In this document: positions 23,887 through 34,890 of the stretch, in pieces
How the letters are laid out: every line of letters starts with the position of its first letter
Position numbering within the stretch: the stretch's first letter is position 1
Source of the DNA: Ophiocordyceps camponoti-saundersi (nom. inval.)
Lineage: Eukaryota; Ascomycota; Sordariomycetes; Hypocreales; Ophiocordycipitaceae
Reading direction: 5' to 3'
Assembly (NCBI GenBank): GCA_003339415.1
Contig: PDHQ01000238.1
Span: forward strand, 1-54,805
Length of the DNA stretch: 54,805 nucleotides
Translations under genes and position numbers: made by a program
The notes under the pieces: model-generated
What the model saw: the letters and a program-made list of their open reading frames with translations, nothing else
The model's database searches: none
Told to the model about the DNA's origin: nothing

Positions 23887-26538
23887 CTAGATTCGCTCGA
23901 AATGCTTGGCAATCGTCACACAATATCGTTCCTCCGTTTCTGGCTTAAGACGATCAATCTCGTCACGCAGCTTTATTGGATTGGGAAGGAGTTCAGAGCC
24001 CCAGGCCTCGTCAACCAGACGCTTCATGAGCCTCAAGTTGAGCTCGTTACCGTCTCGGGCTCGATGTATCATGCGACCGGGAACCTTACTCACACCGATC
24101 CGCTTCAAGACCGTCGATAGTACTATTTGCGAGTCGATGAGGACGCCCTGATCCCGCAACAAGGCCAGTAGCCGTACGCCGCAAGCCATGTCAAACCTGC
24201 TTATCCCGGCCGAGTTCATGCGCAGGAGTGCCGGTGACTTCGGCGGGATTCTCAATGTTTGATCGAAGCCCCATCTCACAATAGACTGTTGTAATCTGGG
24301 GTCGAATAACTTCTGCAGGGGATGATCTCGGTGCGTGAAAGGAAAGTCCGTAGGGAGATGATTCTTTTCCGAGGCCCGGTACCAGGCCGTACGCGGTCGT
24401 GCTTCTGCTGGAACCGAACTGTTCTCGAATCCATCCTTATGTCCGCTCTCACGGTTCAAGCCCGTCTCTCTGGCGTTGGAAACCTTCAAATTGCAGTGTC
24501 CGGTCTCGTCCAGCTCAGTCGGAATCGGTTCAGGTTGCTTCGCCTCTTCAGCCGCCATCCGGGCTGCAGGGGGTCGCGGCCAATCCTCGTAGTGCACGAG
24601 AACCATGGTTTTGGATGCAGGCGAATACCTCTGTACCAGCTCCAGACACATGTGCTCCAACTCATCAAAAAAGCCCAGACGACCGAGATTCAGGAGCAGC
24701 AACTTCCAGTAGTTGATTGGTATGGCAACATCGTGAAGTGCGATGCGACGGATCACGGCGATCGCATTGTCCAGGTGAGATCTAGCGCTTTTGCCTGATG
24801 TTTCCAAGAGGACATACCATTCAGATGGATGCTGGCTGATACCGTCGATCACGCGCGATAGAAGATTCGTGGCCTGGCGCTGAGTGACGCTCAGTTTCGC
24901 CGCCTCTATTTGATCGAGGATACGGCCGACTTCACTCATCGAGAGAAGGGGAAGGTCAAGCTTCTGCAATGCATGCACCTTTCGTGAAGAGTCCAATTGC
25001 ATGAGAGCCTGTTCGACACCTTCCCAAAGCCTGGCTCGCTCTATATCTTCTGCTTCGATGGAAGCAGAACGAAGCCTGTGCCTTAACTTGACATCGTCGA
25101 ATTCGTCCGGGTGAACGTCGCAATCCAACAAACTCGCAAGCAGATGATCCTTGCTATGCTTCGCGAAGAACACCAGCACCCTGCAGTACGTCGTCTCACC
25201 AACCCCAATTCCCAGGCGCTCAATATGTGCTAGGCGGTTCGCGACAGCTCGAGCATCTTTCTCCCTGAGGGCGAGCGATTGAAGGGATCGGGGTCCAAGT
25301 TTCCGCAGGCCTAGCCGATGCACAAAATTGATGGCGAATTCGACAGAGGCCCAGGAGCTAGCAAGCCACTTGGCTACCACCGAATCGCTAAATTGGCCTT
25401 TGGAAGCATCATCCTGAGGGTTGGCGGGAGGCTCAACGGTCTCGTCCTCGCCATGTCTGGAGTTGTGGCTGACGAAGCTTGCGACCGAAAGTTCCTCCTT
25501 GGTCAGCTCTATTGTCGGATAGAAACTGAAGATGAATTTCAAAAACGGTAGCGATTCCGCGGTTGTAGGGAAGTCATTGAACAAGACGAGAGTCCGTCGC
25601 CATCGACGGGCCAGCTCCGACTTCCCAGCAGAAAACAGCGTCGGTATGATGAAGTCGTACAGACCACGCTTCGAGCTGACGATGTATAAAGACCTCAAGC
25701 CATTTTGCATCTCGGGCGAAGAATCGCAGGCGAAAGATGAGATCAAGGTACCAAATACATCCGTTCCAGTGCAAAAAAGCCGGGCTAGGCGAAAGTGCCA
25801 GCGAGCGGCCTCTCGAAAGCGAGCGTGCTCGATGGAGTGATACATTATCTTGAGGTAGAGATGAGGCCACAGGTAGCCACTTTCGTCGTACAACTGATGA
25901 GCGACTTCAATCAGCCTGGCCGTTCGCTCGTCGCTGCTGAGTGCCACCGCGATGATCTCATCACGTAGTGCATTGGCTTCGGATAGATCAATGAGCCCCA
26001 GCAAACCTCGCTGGCTTATTGCTTCGAAGATGACCCAACCACCATCATCCCCATTTTCACGTCTCTGAGTAGAGAGAAGCAGTTCCCAGCCCTTGAGGTC
26101 ATACGGCTGCGGCTCGCTTCCAGGATCGGCATTATAGGAGAGTCGTCGCGTGCCTTGGTAGAGCCATAGAGCAGAGTCTCTCCGAGGTGAGAGTATCGTG
26201 GTGTGCAGCGTCCGTACCCGAGGCAATTGTCCGCCTACCACTCTCAGGGTCTCAAATCCATCTTGCACCAACGAACAGAGACGTGAGATCCGCCCCAATG
26301 AGACAGGAACCGCTGGAATCCGACTCGGAGGCGCAGCTTGTCGCCCAATAGGCCGACAGTTGAGAGACGTAGGTTTTACAGCAACTCGAGAGGGGAGGCG
26401 AATGACATGGAAGACCTCACATCCCAGAAGCTGCATGAAAGCTATAGCTTGACAGAGATACGCCTCATGAGCATGGTCGTTCCTGAAGCGTGAAAGAAGG
26501 AGGCGAGACGTGCTTGGACTTGCAAGACATGAGGACAT
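23887..26538 (-). CDS. PPR-like mitochondrial protein, uncharacterised
   Basis: An 883-residue protein in one open frame. The first 120 residues are rich in Arg, Ser and Leu with few acids, consistent with a mitochondrial targeting sequence. Most of the rest is helical with spaced pairs of amphipathic helices, resembling the degenerate pentatricopeptide arrays of fungal mitochondrial RNA-binding proteins. I cannot define individual 35-residue repeats by eye with certainty. The middle (about 630-730) is a low-complexity charged linker. Such proteins usually act in maturation or translation of mitochondrial mRNAs; the target cannot be inferred. There is no signal for another compartment. The ATG at 26538 is the first in frame. 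Confidence 0.6.
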   Translation of the reverse strand: MSSCLASPSTSRLLLSRFRNDHAHEAYLCQAIAFMQLLGCEVFHVIRLPSRVAVKPTSLNCRPIGRQAAPPSRIPAVPVSLGRISRLCSLVQDGFETLRVVGGQLPRVRTLHTTILSPRRDSALWLYQGTRRLSYNADPGSEPQPYDLKGWELLLSTQRRENGDDGGWVIFEAISQRGLLGLIDLSEANALRDEIIAVALSSDERTARLIEVAHQLYDESGYLWPHLYLKIMYHSIEHARFREAARWHFRLARLFCTGTDVFGTLISSFACDSSPEMQNGLRSLYIVSSKRGLYDFIIPTLFSAGKSELARRWRRTLVLFNDFPTTAESLPFLKFIFSFYPTIELTKEELSVASFVSHNSRHGEDETVEPPANPQDDASKGQFSDSVVAKWLASSWASVEFAINFVHRLGLRKLGPRSLQSLALREKDARAVANRLAHIERLGIGVGETTYCRVLVFFAKHSKDHLLASLLDCDVHPDEFDDVKLRHRLRSASIEAEDIERARLWEGVEQALMQLDSSRKVHALQKLDLPLLSMSEVGRILDQIEAAKLSVTQRQATNLLSRVIDGISQHPSEWYVLLETSGKSARSHLDNAIAVIRRIALHDVAIPINYWKLLLLNLGRLGFFDELEHMCLELVQRYSPASKTMVLVHYEDWPRPPAARMAAEEAKQPEPIPTELDETGHCNLKVSNARETGLNRESGHKDGFENSSVPAEARPRTAWYRASEKNHLPTDFPFTHRDHPLQKLFDPRLQQSIVRWGFDQTLRIPPKSPALLRMNSAGISRFDMACGVRLLALLRDQGVLIDSQIVLSTVLKRIGVSKVPGRMIHRARDGNELNLRLMKRLVDEAWGSELLPNPIKLRDEIDRLKPETEERYCVTIAKHFERI

Positions 26539-27330
26539 CCTTCCGAGTTACGACATGAGCTTACAGAGGTGGGCAAGCCGCTGGCTGAGTCATCATAGGC
26601 CCATCTCCATCACGACAACGCAGCTCCGAACCGGATCCTTCAACGACCGCATATTATCGCGCAACAGGTCTCCTTTGCTGTGAAGGCTTACACACGCTTC
26701 CTCTCAGCTGCAGCTCAAGATGGGGTATGTCATGGTAGCTATGGATCGCAGGAAAGCATTCTTGCTGGCTATTTCCTACCGCTCTTAGCCAGTCCCCGAA
26801 CAGCTGGCTGACCGAGGAGATAGTATGATCGACAAGAAAAACACGGTGCCGGATCACCAGCGCTTCTACCAGCGTGCATATAAGCAGCACGTTCGACTCT
26901 GGTTGATTGTAAGGCTGCAGGCGAGTGCCTTTCGAGCCCGGCGCTGACAAGATCTCCAGAACCCGCGATCTCGATACTACATGGTTCCATACCTCATCAT
27001 GCTCTGGGGCGGCTTTGGAGGTACTTCTCGCGCCCACTGCGTTTCGATCCGTGTCTGACGAGCCTACAGCCACCTTGTACGCTGCTGGCAGGAAGGTCTG
27101 CGGCTATAACACGTGGTTCGGGAAGAATTGAATAGAATCTGGGGGCATATCAGATGCTCGTTCGCTTGGCGGTAACATTGGGGATCAAAGGAGCCGGAGT
27201 CAGACGTTCCTGTTCCTACCAATGGATGCACCGGCATCACAAAATACCAAATCGACCGAGTAATCTACGATCTTGTGTTCTGCCTGCTATTAAGCCACCT
27301 CTCCTGTGCATCTTTGCCCAAACAACGTCT
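26539..27330. other. Intergenic region with a doubtful minus-strand ORF
   Basis: 792 bp between two minus-strand genes. A frame at 27073-26654 (about 140 codons, no clear ATG near its start, no recognisable domain) reads plausibly in places but is unsupported. The presumed promoter of the PPR-like gene and the 3' UTR of the clathrin light chain lie here. Confidence 0.4.
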
Positions 27331-28158
27331 TCAATAACCCGTCGCCCCGGGAGCTTTCTCGTCTTTCCGCAGACTTGTCAACATTTCACGGAAGCGCTCT
27401 TTGCCGGACCCCGCAGCTCCTCCCTTCATGCCCTTGCCGCTGACATCAACCAGCTTAGCAATTCGGTCCCAGCTAGTTCCGCCAGACACTGTATCCTCCT
27501 GGTTGGCCAGGAACTGCTCGGCTTCTTTTCGGGTCTGGGCGATGCCCTTCTCCTTCTTCGAGTTATAGTTCTCGTAGAAGTCGTCGATATTCTGTTGTGC
27601 TTCCTTGATCGTCTCTTCGCGCTGTGCTGCGAACTGTTCGGCCCTCTTGGCGATTTGTTCGTTGCGACGTTCCCGCCACTCCTTGATGACCTGAGGCTCT
27701 TCCTCTTCCTCGACGTAGGTCTGGTAGCCCGAATTGTAGCTCACAGACGGCCCAGTAACGGAACTGATACCAGGAAGGCCGCCAACGACACCCTGTAAGA
27801 AGCCTCGTCAGCACTGTATCTTTTCGACGCGTCCCATCGCGCAACTTACGGCTGAAGGGCTGGTAAGGTCGGGAAACTGAGACTCGAAGGAGGACTGAGC
27901 GGCATCAGCGTCTCCTAAAAGGTCGCCTCCGGGATCCGCGAACGCGGCGGCATCTTCGACGGTCGCAAACTGATCAGCATCGGCTCCAAGGACTGCCTTT
28001 TCGCGGGCGAGGAAGTCATCGGCGACGATGTCTTCCGTCGTATCCTTAACGTCGGTCTGCGCTGCAAGCAGAAGCGTTAGCCTAAACGCGAGTTCCTCGG
28101 GGTTAAAATGCCGACCTCCTGAGTCGAAATCCTCAAGAGAAGGGAAGCGGTCCGCCAT
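27331..28158 (-). CDS. clc1: Clathrin light chain
   Basis: Regulatory subunit of the clathrin triskelion, working at the TGN, endosomes and plasma membrane. Three exons: 28158-28116, 28061-27850 and 27792-27331; 238 residues, close to yeast Clc1 in length. It starts MADRFPSLEDFDSG, followed by an acidic, disordered N-terminal third, then the long basic coiled coil that binds the heavy chain (about residues 105-185, EWRERRNEQIAKRAEQF...), and a short C-terminal domain with SWDRIAKLVD. Intron 1 is 54 nt, a multiple of three and free of stops, so an unspliced message would stay in frame. Divergent from the Rtt103-like gene. Confidence 0.95.
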
Positions 28159-28773
28159 AACGAGTGGCCAGAAGTGAGTCTCTGAGATCGAAGTTTGAGG
28201 CTACCGAGAGCGTTGAAATATGACCAGATCCTGATGCGAACAAATTGCAGCGACTGCTGCCACCCGAACTTGTCACTTGGAAGATGGCAGATCTGCCGGG
28301 CGGTGAAGCGCAGCGAGCACTTGGGCGTGATGCTTTATTGCATGCTTACCTAAGGCGCAAGTCGCCCGGTTCATGCAGCTAAGCGGCTCGCTGCACCGTG
28401 CTAGAACTGCCAGAGTTTTCGGCTATCGACTGCAAGCCTTCGTTCGGGTTATGAGCGCTCGCCTGGCGACAAGCTGCTCAATCGCGTCTCCTAACTGATA
28501 TTGTAGTCAAGCCTTTCCTCTTAGCAGCTTCGGAGCAAGAGCATCTCAATCCTCTGTTGGAGCCGCAGTTTGGGCCGCTTGGGTACGGTTCTTGTATGAC
28601 CGACCTTTGGTAGGAGCTCCCACCATCCATCACGACAGCCAACTAGCCTCGCCGTTTCACGGACGTCGCTTTTCTATCCTTTGCAACCGCAAGCGACGCC
28701 CGTAGAAACAACATACATCATTCAATAGTCGAGCCTTGTCATTATCACGCGTTCTTTTCCTCCAGCCGCTGGC
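28159..28773. promoter_or_regulatory. Divergent promoter region, clc1 / rtt103-like
   Basis: 615 bp between two facing-away start codons; it must carry both promoters. I see no repeats of note and no assignable TATA box. Confidence 0.6.
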
Positions 28774-30122
28774 ATGGCGTACAACGACGACTCGGTGTTG
28801 GCACGACTTTCGTCGCTCAACGAAAGCCACGACAGCATCGCGACGGCTGCTCAGTGGATCATGTTTCACAGGTTCGACCGCTGTTCCTTCAAGCTTATCT
28901 CAGTTCACGCTGCTCACTGGTTTCTTGTAGGAGACACGCCGATCGCACGGTTCTACTATGGATGCAGCGCCTGAAGGAATCATCTAGCACGAGGCGTCTG
29001 AGCCTCGTCTACCTTGCCAACGGTGAGACTTTCCCTTGAATAATCCTTGACGCTGTCGACCGCAAACAGCCCGCCGCTAAAATCCCACCCGCAGAGGTTG
29101 TTCAGCAGTCCAGAATCCGTCACAAGGAGGATTTCGTTATTGCCTTCTCCCCCGTAGTGGCTGAAGCCACCACCATTGCCTATAAGGGGGCTCCGGCGGA
29201 AATTCAAGCCAAATTGAAACGAGTTGTGGATGTCTGGAAAGATAGATCCATCTTTGAGGCACCCATTCAGGCAGCCATCGAATCGAGACTCGAAGGTAGC
29301 TTTGGCACGCGACAGGATTTCAGATCTCATCGCTGACGCTCAGCAACAGAACTTGACAAGGTCCGCGGCACAGTGAAACCGGCCTTCGGAGGTTCCCCCT
29401 TCGGAGCTTCGTCTCTGCCGTCCGAGTTCACGCCGTTGGTATCATCTTATCAGAAGGCTGCTAAACTCAGCCTGCCACTCCAGACGACCATTACTTCGGC
29501 CAACCAGGAATACGACAAGTACACCAATCCTAACACTACAGTGCCTTCGGCACCGGTGTATGCCGCACGCCTCAATGGCTTACTCAAAACGCTTGCGAAC
29601 GCGGAAAGCGCGGTGGCAGAGTGTGTCAAGGCTCGCGAGGGCTTGGTATCCGGGCTGGAGAAGATGCTCGAGTCGAACCGAAGCGCCCTCGAAAGCGAAA
29701 AGAGCGCGGCGGCCGAGCTGCTGAAGCGCAAAGAGGAGATCGAGGAAAAGAAGCAGGAAGTCGAAATGGCTATTATGCGAGCTCTTGGTCCAGCAGACGG
29801 CAACGGTTCTCAGGAAGAAGGGGGATCTGCCAGCCCACCACCCGAGCCAGATCGCCCGGAGATGGAGGCACTGACCCCACCGGCCGCTGATGACGACGCT
29901 ATGGATACTGTTGTCGTTCCATCGCCACCGGAGGCCCCAAGTGATGAAGCTTTGAACGCAGAGACTCCGTCTGACATGGCGGCGGCGTCACAATCTGTGA
30001 CAATCGCCACCAACGGTTCCAATAAACGACGACGGATTGACGGCGGAGACGAGTTCCCCGATTTGGACGGCGACGGAGAGATAGATGCCGAGGTGAAAGA
30101 GATGCTGAAGGACGGAGATTAA
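28774..30122 (+). CDS. rtt103: Rtt103/RPRD-like CID protein
   Basis: Binds the Ser2-phosphorylated C-terminal domain of RNA polymerase II and helps 3'-end processing and termination (Rtt103 family). Four exons: 28774-28871, 28931-29022, 29095-29295 and 29350-30122, phase-consistent, 387 residues. The CID (CTD-interaction) domain fills about residues 1-130, beginning MAYNDDSVLARLSSLNES and including the LSLVYLANEVVQQSR helix. A predicted coiled coil follows (about 150-270), as in RPRD proteins, where it dimerises. The C-terminal 110 residues are acidic and Pro-rich, with a basic patch NKRRRI that may act as a nuclear signal. The gene is followed in tandem by the AP-1 gamma gene. Confidence 0.92.
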
Positions 30123-30717
30123 GGCTGAAGACATGACTTGAGTCTGTCATGATTGGAAGGCCAGGAGGCAGCTCGCGTTTTGTCACGTGTAAGAACAAAC
30201 TGGATCATGACGACGCCGTCGTCTTTAAATAACTATCGTGGAAGTTGAGGTGATTCACCTCCAGATCCTCTGCATCCTCTGTAATGTGCTTGTAGGTAGA
30301 TTTGTAAAGAAGAACTCTCGTCTTCTTACGGACGTACGACATTCATGCTTGCTGCAGCGACGAAGTGTTCCAGCACTCGCACACCCAGATGGGAGTGTGC
30401 AAATAGGACCCTGGTCGGTCTCTAGCGGTGACCGGATTCTCATATTTTCCGGGCTTTCAGCAAAATGCCCGCGCTGATGGGCTTCGGCACGGAGTATCAC
30501 TGCCCCGATCTCAACTACTTGCCTGTATAAACCCCTGTGTCCGGACACGCATCACGGCCTCGTAACGAGTCCTCGTAACGAGTTTGCACGTCCATCCTGT
30601 CAAACAGTGAGCTTTGCGCAGCACCGGCAGCCTTACCATCGATAGTTGGCTGGACCGGCTGCACTCGCTTCGGAATCAGGCCTTCAGTCCTCCTCTTCAG
30701 GGCCCTGATGCTTTAAA
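30123..30717. other. Intergenic region, rtt103-like / AP-1 gamma
   Basis: 595 bp between two tandem + strand genes: 3' UTR and AP-1 gamma promoter. A short direct repeat of CTCGTAACGAGT occurs near 30560-30582. No gene seen. Confidence 0.5.
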
Positions 30718-33457
30718 ATGAGCTCCCGTATGATTCTATCAAACTCGCGCAAACAAGCCCTCCCGACAGTGGTTCTCGCTAATGCTCTTGGTTTCCGCTA
30801 GTGAAGCAATTTATTCGAAATGTCCGCGCAGCCAAGACGATTGCGGACGAGAGGGCGGTGATACAGAAGGAGAGCGCTGCGATTCGCGCCAGCTTCCGTG
30901 AAGAGAGTGCAGACCATGGCGTCCGGTGAGTGCGCTCTCAGCTACATTTGGCCATGTCTCTCACCTGCTACCGGAACAGACGCAATAACGTTGCAAAGCT
31001 CCTCTACCTCTTCACCCTTGGCGAGCGCACGCATTTTGGACAGATCGAATGCCTCAAGCTGCTGGCATCTCCTCGTTTCGCCGACAAGCGGCTGGGCCAC
31101 CTCGCGACGAGCTTGCTTCTGGATGAGAACCAAGAAGTCTTGACTTTAGTCACGAACTCACTCAAGAAGTTAGTGGCTACCGAGCCTTACGCACAAATGC
31201 TCCTCAAGGGCTAACAGCTACCAACAGCGACCTGAGCCACACCAACCAATACATCGTCGGCCTGGCCTTGTGCACACTAGGCAATATAGCTTCCGTCGAG
31301 ATGTCGCGAGACCTGTTTCCCGAGATCGAGCAGCTGATATCAACATCCAACCCCTACATACGACGAAAAGCAGCCCTCTGTGCGATGCGGATATGTCGCA
31401 AGGTTCCCGACTTGCAGGAAAACTTTCTGGAAAAAGCGGCTCACTTGCTGGCTGACAGGAATCACGGAGTTCTTCTCTGTGGCCTGACGCTGGTCACCAG
31501 CTTGTGCGAAGCAGACGAAGACGAGGAAGGGGGAGAAAATGAAGAAGCCATCATCGAAAAGTTCAGGACCTTCGTGCCTGGCTTGGTCAAGACGCTCAAG
31601 AGCCTCTCGACCTCGGGATACGCTCCGGAACATGATGTCACAGGCATCACCGACCCATTTCTGCAAGTCAAGATTCTTCGGCTCCTGCGGGTCCTCGCCG
31701 TGGGAGATGCCGAGACGAGCGAGCAGATCAACGACATTCTGGCACAGGTTGCGACGAACACAGATTCGTCCAAGAACGTCGGGAACTCGATCCTCTACGA
31801 AGCGGTCCGCACAATTCTCGATATCGAGGCAGACTCGGGCCTTCGGGTGCTGGGAGTCAACATCCTCGGCAAGTTTCTCACGAACCGAGACAATAACATC
31901 CGATACGTGGCGCTCAACACCCTCATTAAAGTTGTCGCCATCGAACCCAACGCGGTTCAGAGACATCGCAACACGATTCTCGAATGTCTACGAGACCCGG
32001 ACATTAGCATTAGGAGGCGGGCGCTCGAGCTCAGCTTTACGCTCATCAACGAGAGTAACGTTCGGGTGCTCATCCGCGAGTTGCTGGCCTTCCTCGAGGT
32101 GGCGGATAATGAGTTCAAGCCGACCATGACGAGCCAGATTGGCATCGCTTCGGACAAGTTTGCCCCCAGCAAGCGATGGCACTTTGATACCATGCTTCGA
32201 GTTCTATCGCTGGCGGGCAACTACTTGAAGGAGCAGATACTATCCTCCTTCATCCGACTCCTCGCAACGACGCCCGAACTCCAGGCATACGCTGTGCAGA
32301 AGCTGTACGCGAACCTCAAAGTGGACATCACCCAAGAAAGCCTGACGCAGGCGGCCGCCTGGTGCGTGGGCGAATACGCCGACATGCTTCTCCGCGGCGG
32401 CCAGTACGAAGAGGAGGTCATCCAGTCCGTGAAGGAGAGCGAAGTGGTGGACCTTCTCGCGTTGATACTCAACAGCAGCTACGCCACGCAAGTCACGACG
32501 GAATACATCGTCACGGCGTTCATCAAGCTCACGACTCGATTCTCGGAAGCGTCGCAGGTGGAGAGGATACGGCGAATCTTGCAGAAACATCAGACGAGTC
32601 TGGACGTCGAGGTGCAGCAACGGGCGGTCGAATATGGGAACCTGTTTTCGTTTGACGAGATCCGCCGCGGCGTGCTGGAGAAGATGCCGCCCCCACAAAT
32701 CAAGGAGGAGTCTCGAGTGCTGGGTCCGGCGCCTACGAAGAAGAACAGGGCCAACAGGAAATCTAGGGTGATTAAGCCGACAGAGCAGGATCTGCTGGAC
32801 CTCATGGATGCGCCGCCGGCCGCGGCCGCGCCGGCCAACGGTTCACAAGCGTCCAACTCGGATCTGCTGGCCGACATACTCGGGGGCGGCGCAGCGGCCC
32901 CGTCGCCGATCTCGTCTACACCATCGTCGCAACAGCAGCCGCCCGCGACGTCATCGTCGTCTATCATGGACCTGTTCGGCTCGGAGCCCAGTCCGGCGGT
33001 GTCTAGCTCTTCGGCGGCGCTCGATCTTATCGGCGGCTCCGCACCGCCGTCAAAGTCGGGTCCGGCGGGCCACGCCTGCTACGATGCGAACGGGCTCAAG
33101 GTGACTATACAGCTCCAGCGCAACGCCGAGGGCGTGATACAGGCCACAGCTCTGTTTCAGAACGGGGCCGGGTCGGCGCCGCTGTCCAACGTCGGCCTGC
33201 AAGCAGCTGTGCCCAAGTCTCAGAAACTGCAGCTGCTGAGTATCTCGTCGTCGGAAGTGGCAGTGGGCGGGTCGGCGACGCAGATGATGCGAATATCCGG
33301 TTGCAAAGGGGTGAGCTCTCTCTCTCTCTCCCCCCCCCCTCTCTCCTCTCGTCCCTGACCCTGAAGTTAGTTACTTCGACTACGGCTGAGGATCGGATAC
33401 ACGCATCCGACGGCGGGAACGGTCATGGATCAGGTCAACTGGTCGGAACCGTCGTAA
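30718..33457 (+). CDS. apl4: AP-1 clathrin adaptor complex, gamma subunit
   Basis: Large subunit of AP-1, which links clathrin to cargo at the TGN and endosomes. Five exons: 30718-30727, 30802-30925, 30980-31168, 31228-33310 and 33371-33457, phase-consistent, 830 residues, the normal length. The first coding exon is only 10 nt (ATG AGC TCC C), joined to TGAAGCAATTT to give [16 protein letters not shown]. The adaptin trunk of HEAT-like repeats covers about 1-590; then a low-complexity hinge (about 590-715) with short LLDLMD and DLFGSEP motifs of the clathrin- and accessory-binding type; then the gamma-ear, about 715-830, ending DQVNWSEPS. The last exon was found by matching the ear sequence after the CT-rich intron at 33311-33370. 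Confidence 0.96.
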
Positions 33458-33633
33458 GGTCGATGGATGAAAGCGCTTCGTTTATGTGTGAATGTAGGAG
33501 GAGACAGGATGTTGCATGCATTGGTGTGTCATCGGTTAGTGATACTATCCACTTGTAGAAAGGTAGCGCCACGAAGTAAATGCACGTCTCTTTTCCTTCC
33601 CCCCCCCCCCCCATTCTCGGAACTGCCGCGGCT

Positions 33634-34680
33634 ATGACTTCGACTTCTCACCTCGAGCGGACGGCAGGTGAGCCAAGACACAGCGTATGGCTTCAGTTTT
33701 ACCCCCCCCCCTCCCCTTTCCTCCCCTATCTTCTTCAGCTCTGTGCTGCTGAGAGTAAAATACGAAGGTAGGAGTTTCACGACGGGACCATCATCCACGT
33801 CGACCAGGTCAACGAGCGGATACGGCTGTTTCGGCTGGAGCTGGTATCCGGACCAGCCAAGGTGAGAAACGACCACATCCATATGTCCAGATGTACATAT
33901 ATCTCAACCATTCATCTACTGATTTTCTTCCCCTCTGATCAGTTCTCTCCCGGTCAATGGGTTGACACGTTCGTTCCCGGCATCGACAAACCGGGCGGCT
34001 TCACCATCACCTCCGTTCCATCCCGAGCCTCTACGTCGACGAATCCCTACATTGAGCTTGCGATCGCCCAGGCCGACGGCAACGCAGTGACGCAATGGCT
34101 CTGGCGCCCGCGCTCAGAAGTCATGGGTGAAAAACTCCGGCTACGGATCGGCGGCAGCTTCGTCTTCCCCCCTTCGCTTGATGAGAGAAGGGGGGAGGAT
34201 GGCGTGCGTGGTAGCGTCGTCTTCGTCGCCGGAGGGGTGGGAATCAACCCCCTCTTTTCCATGATCGGATACCTGGCTGAGTCGGAACTTGGGATCGATG
34301 ACGTCCGGTTGTTGTACGCGACGAAGATCCCTGCAAGTGGGAGACTGGATCAGGTCTTGTTCCTGCGTGATATCGCTGAACTGTTCGGTCAGGGAAAGCT
34401 TCGTGGCGAGATACGGCTGTACGTCACGGCCGCTACGACGACGGCAACGACGACTCTCGACTCTCTGCCGGGCATCCGCGACATTTGCGGTGCGCCCGTC
34501 AGTGTTCGCGCTGGACGCATCTCATCGGATGAAGTGCGCAGCGTCGTGCGCAATCTGGTCCCCGACGAGACTCTCGTCTATGTCTGCGGGCCTCCGCTCA
34601 TGACAGACGAGTTGGTCGCCGCCCTGATAGCGGAGGGTATCCCAAGTTCGAATCGCATCTTGACAGAGAAGTGGTGGTAA
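33634..34680 (+). CDS. OXNAD1-like FAD/NAD(P)H oxidoreductase
   Basis: Ferredoxin-reductase-fold protein of the OXNAD1 group; the substrate is unknown. Three exons: 33634-33684, 33772-33861 and 33943-34680, 292 residues. It begins with a HLERTAGEPRH segment that I recall from fungal OXNAD1 relatives; keeping EPRH in exon 1 requires the GTATGG donor at 33685 rather than the GTGAGC at 33667, and only that choice keeps phase with GAG at 33772. The FAD-binding barrel has RLFRLEL and GGFTITS; the NAD domain has VVFVAGGVGINP and VYVCGPPLMTDE; the protein ends EKWW. Intron 2 (81 nt) is stop-free and a multiple of three. The gene starts only 176 bp after the AP-1 gamma stop codon on the same strand. 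Confidence 0.88.
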
Positions 34681-34890
34681 GACTGAGAAGAGCTGAGCAA
34701 ATCAACGCCCTGTAGTGGAAGACTACACTATATGCTTTCGCTTCCTCGAGCCGAGGGGAGCGTTGGTGGTATCGAATCTTGTCTATCAAATCCCTTTTCG
34801 TCATAACCCTGATCCTTCACTCGCTCTGTCCCCCATCGTCATCAGCTCTTCGTGCCTATTCTCCCATAGGAAGCAATTCAGGCTGCATCC

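Noticed and set aside
26654..27073. 140-codon minus-strand frame upstream of the PPR-like gene
   Set aside because: No clear ATG, no domain, lies in the expected promoter; kept only as a note in the intergenic entry.
33667..33672. GTGAGC donor as the end of OXNAD1-like exon 1
   Set aside because: It would break the phase with exon 2 and remove the EPRH residues that relatives keep; the GTATGG donor at 33685 fits both.
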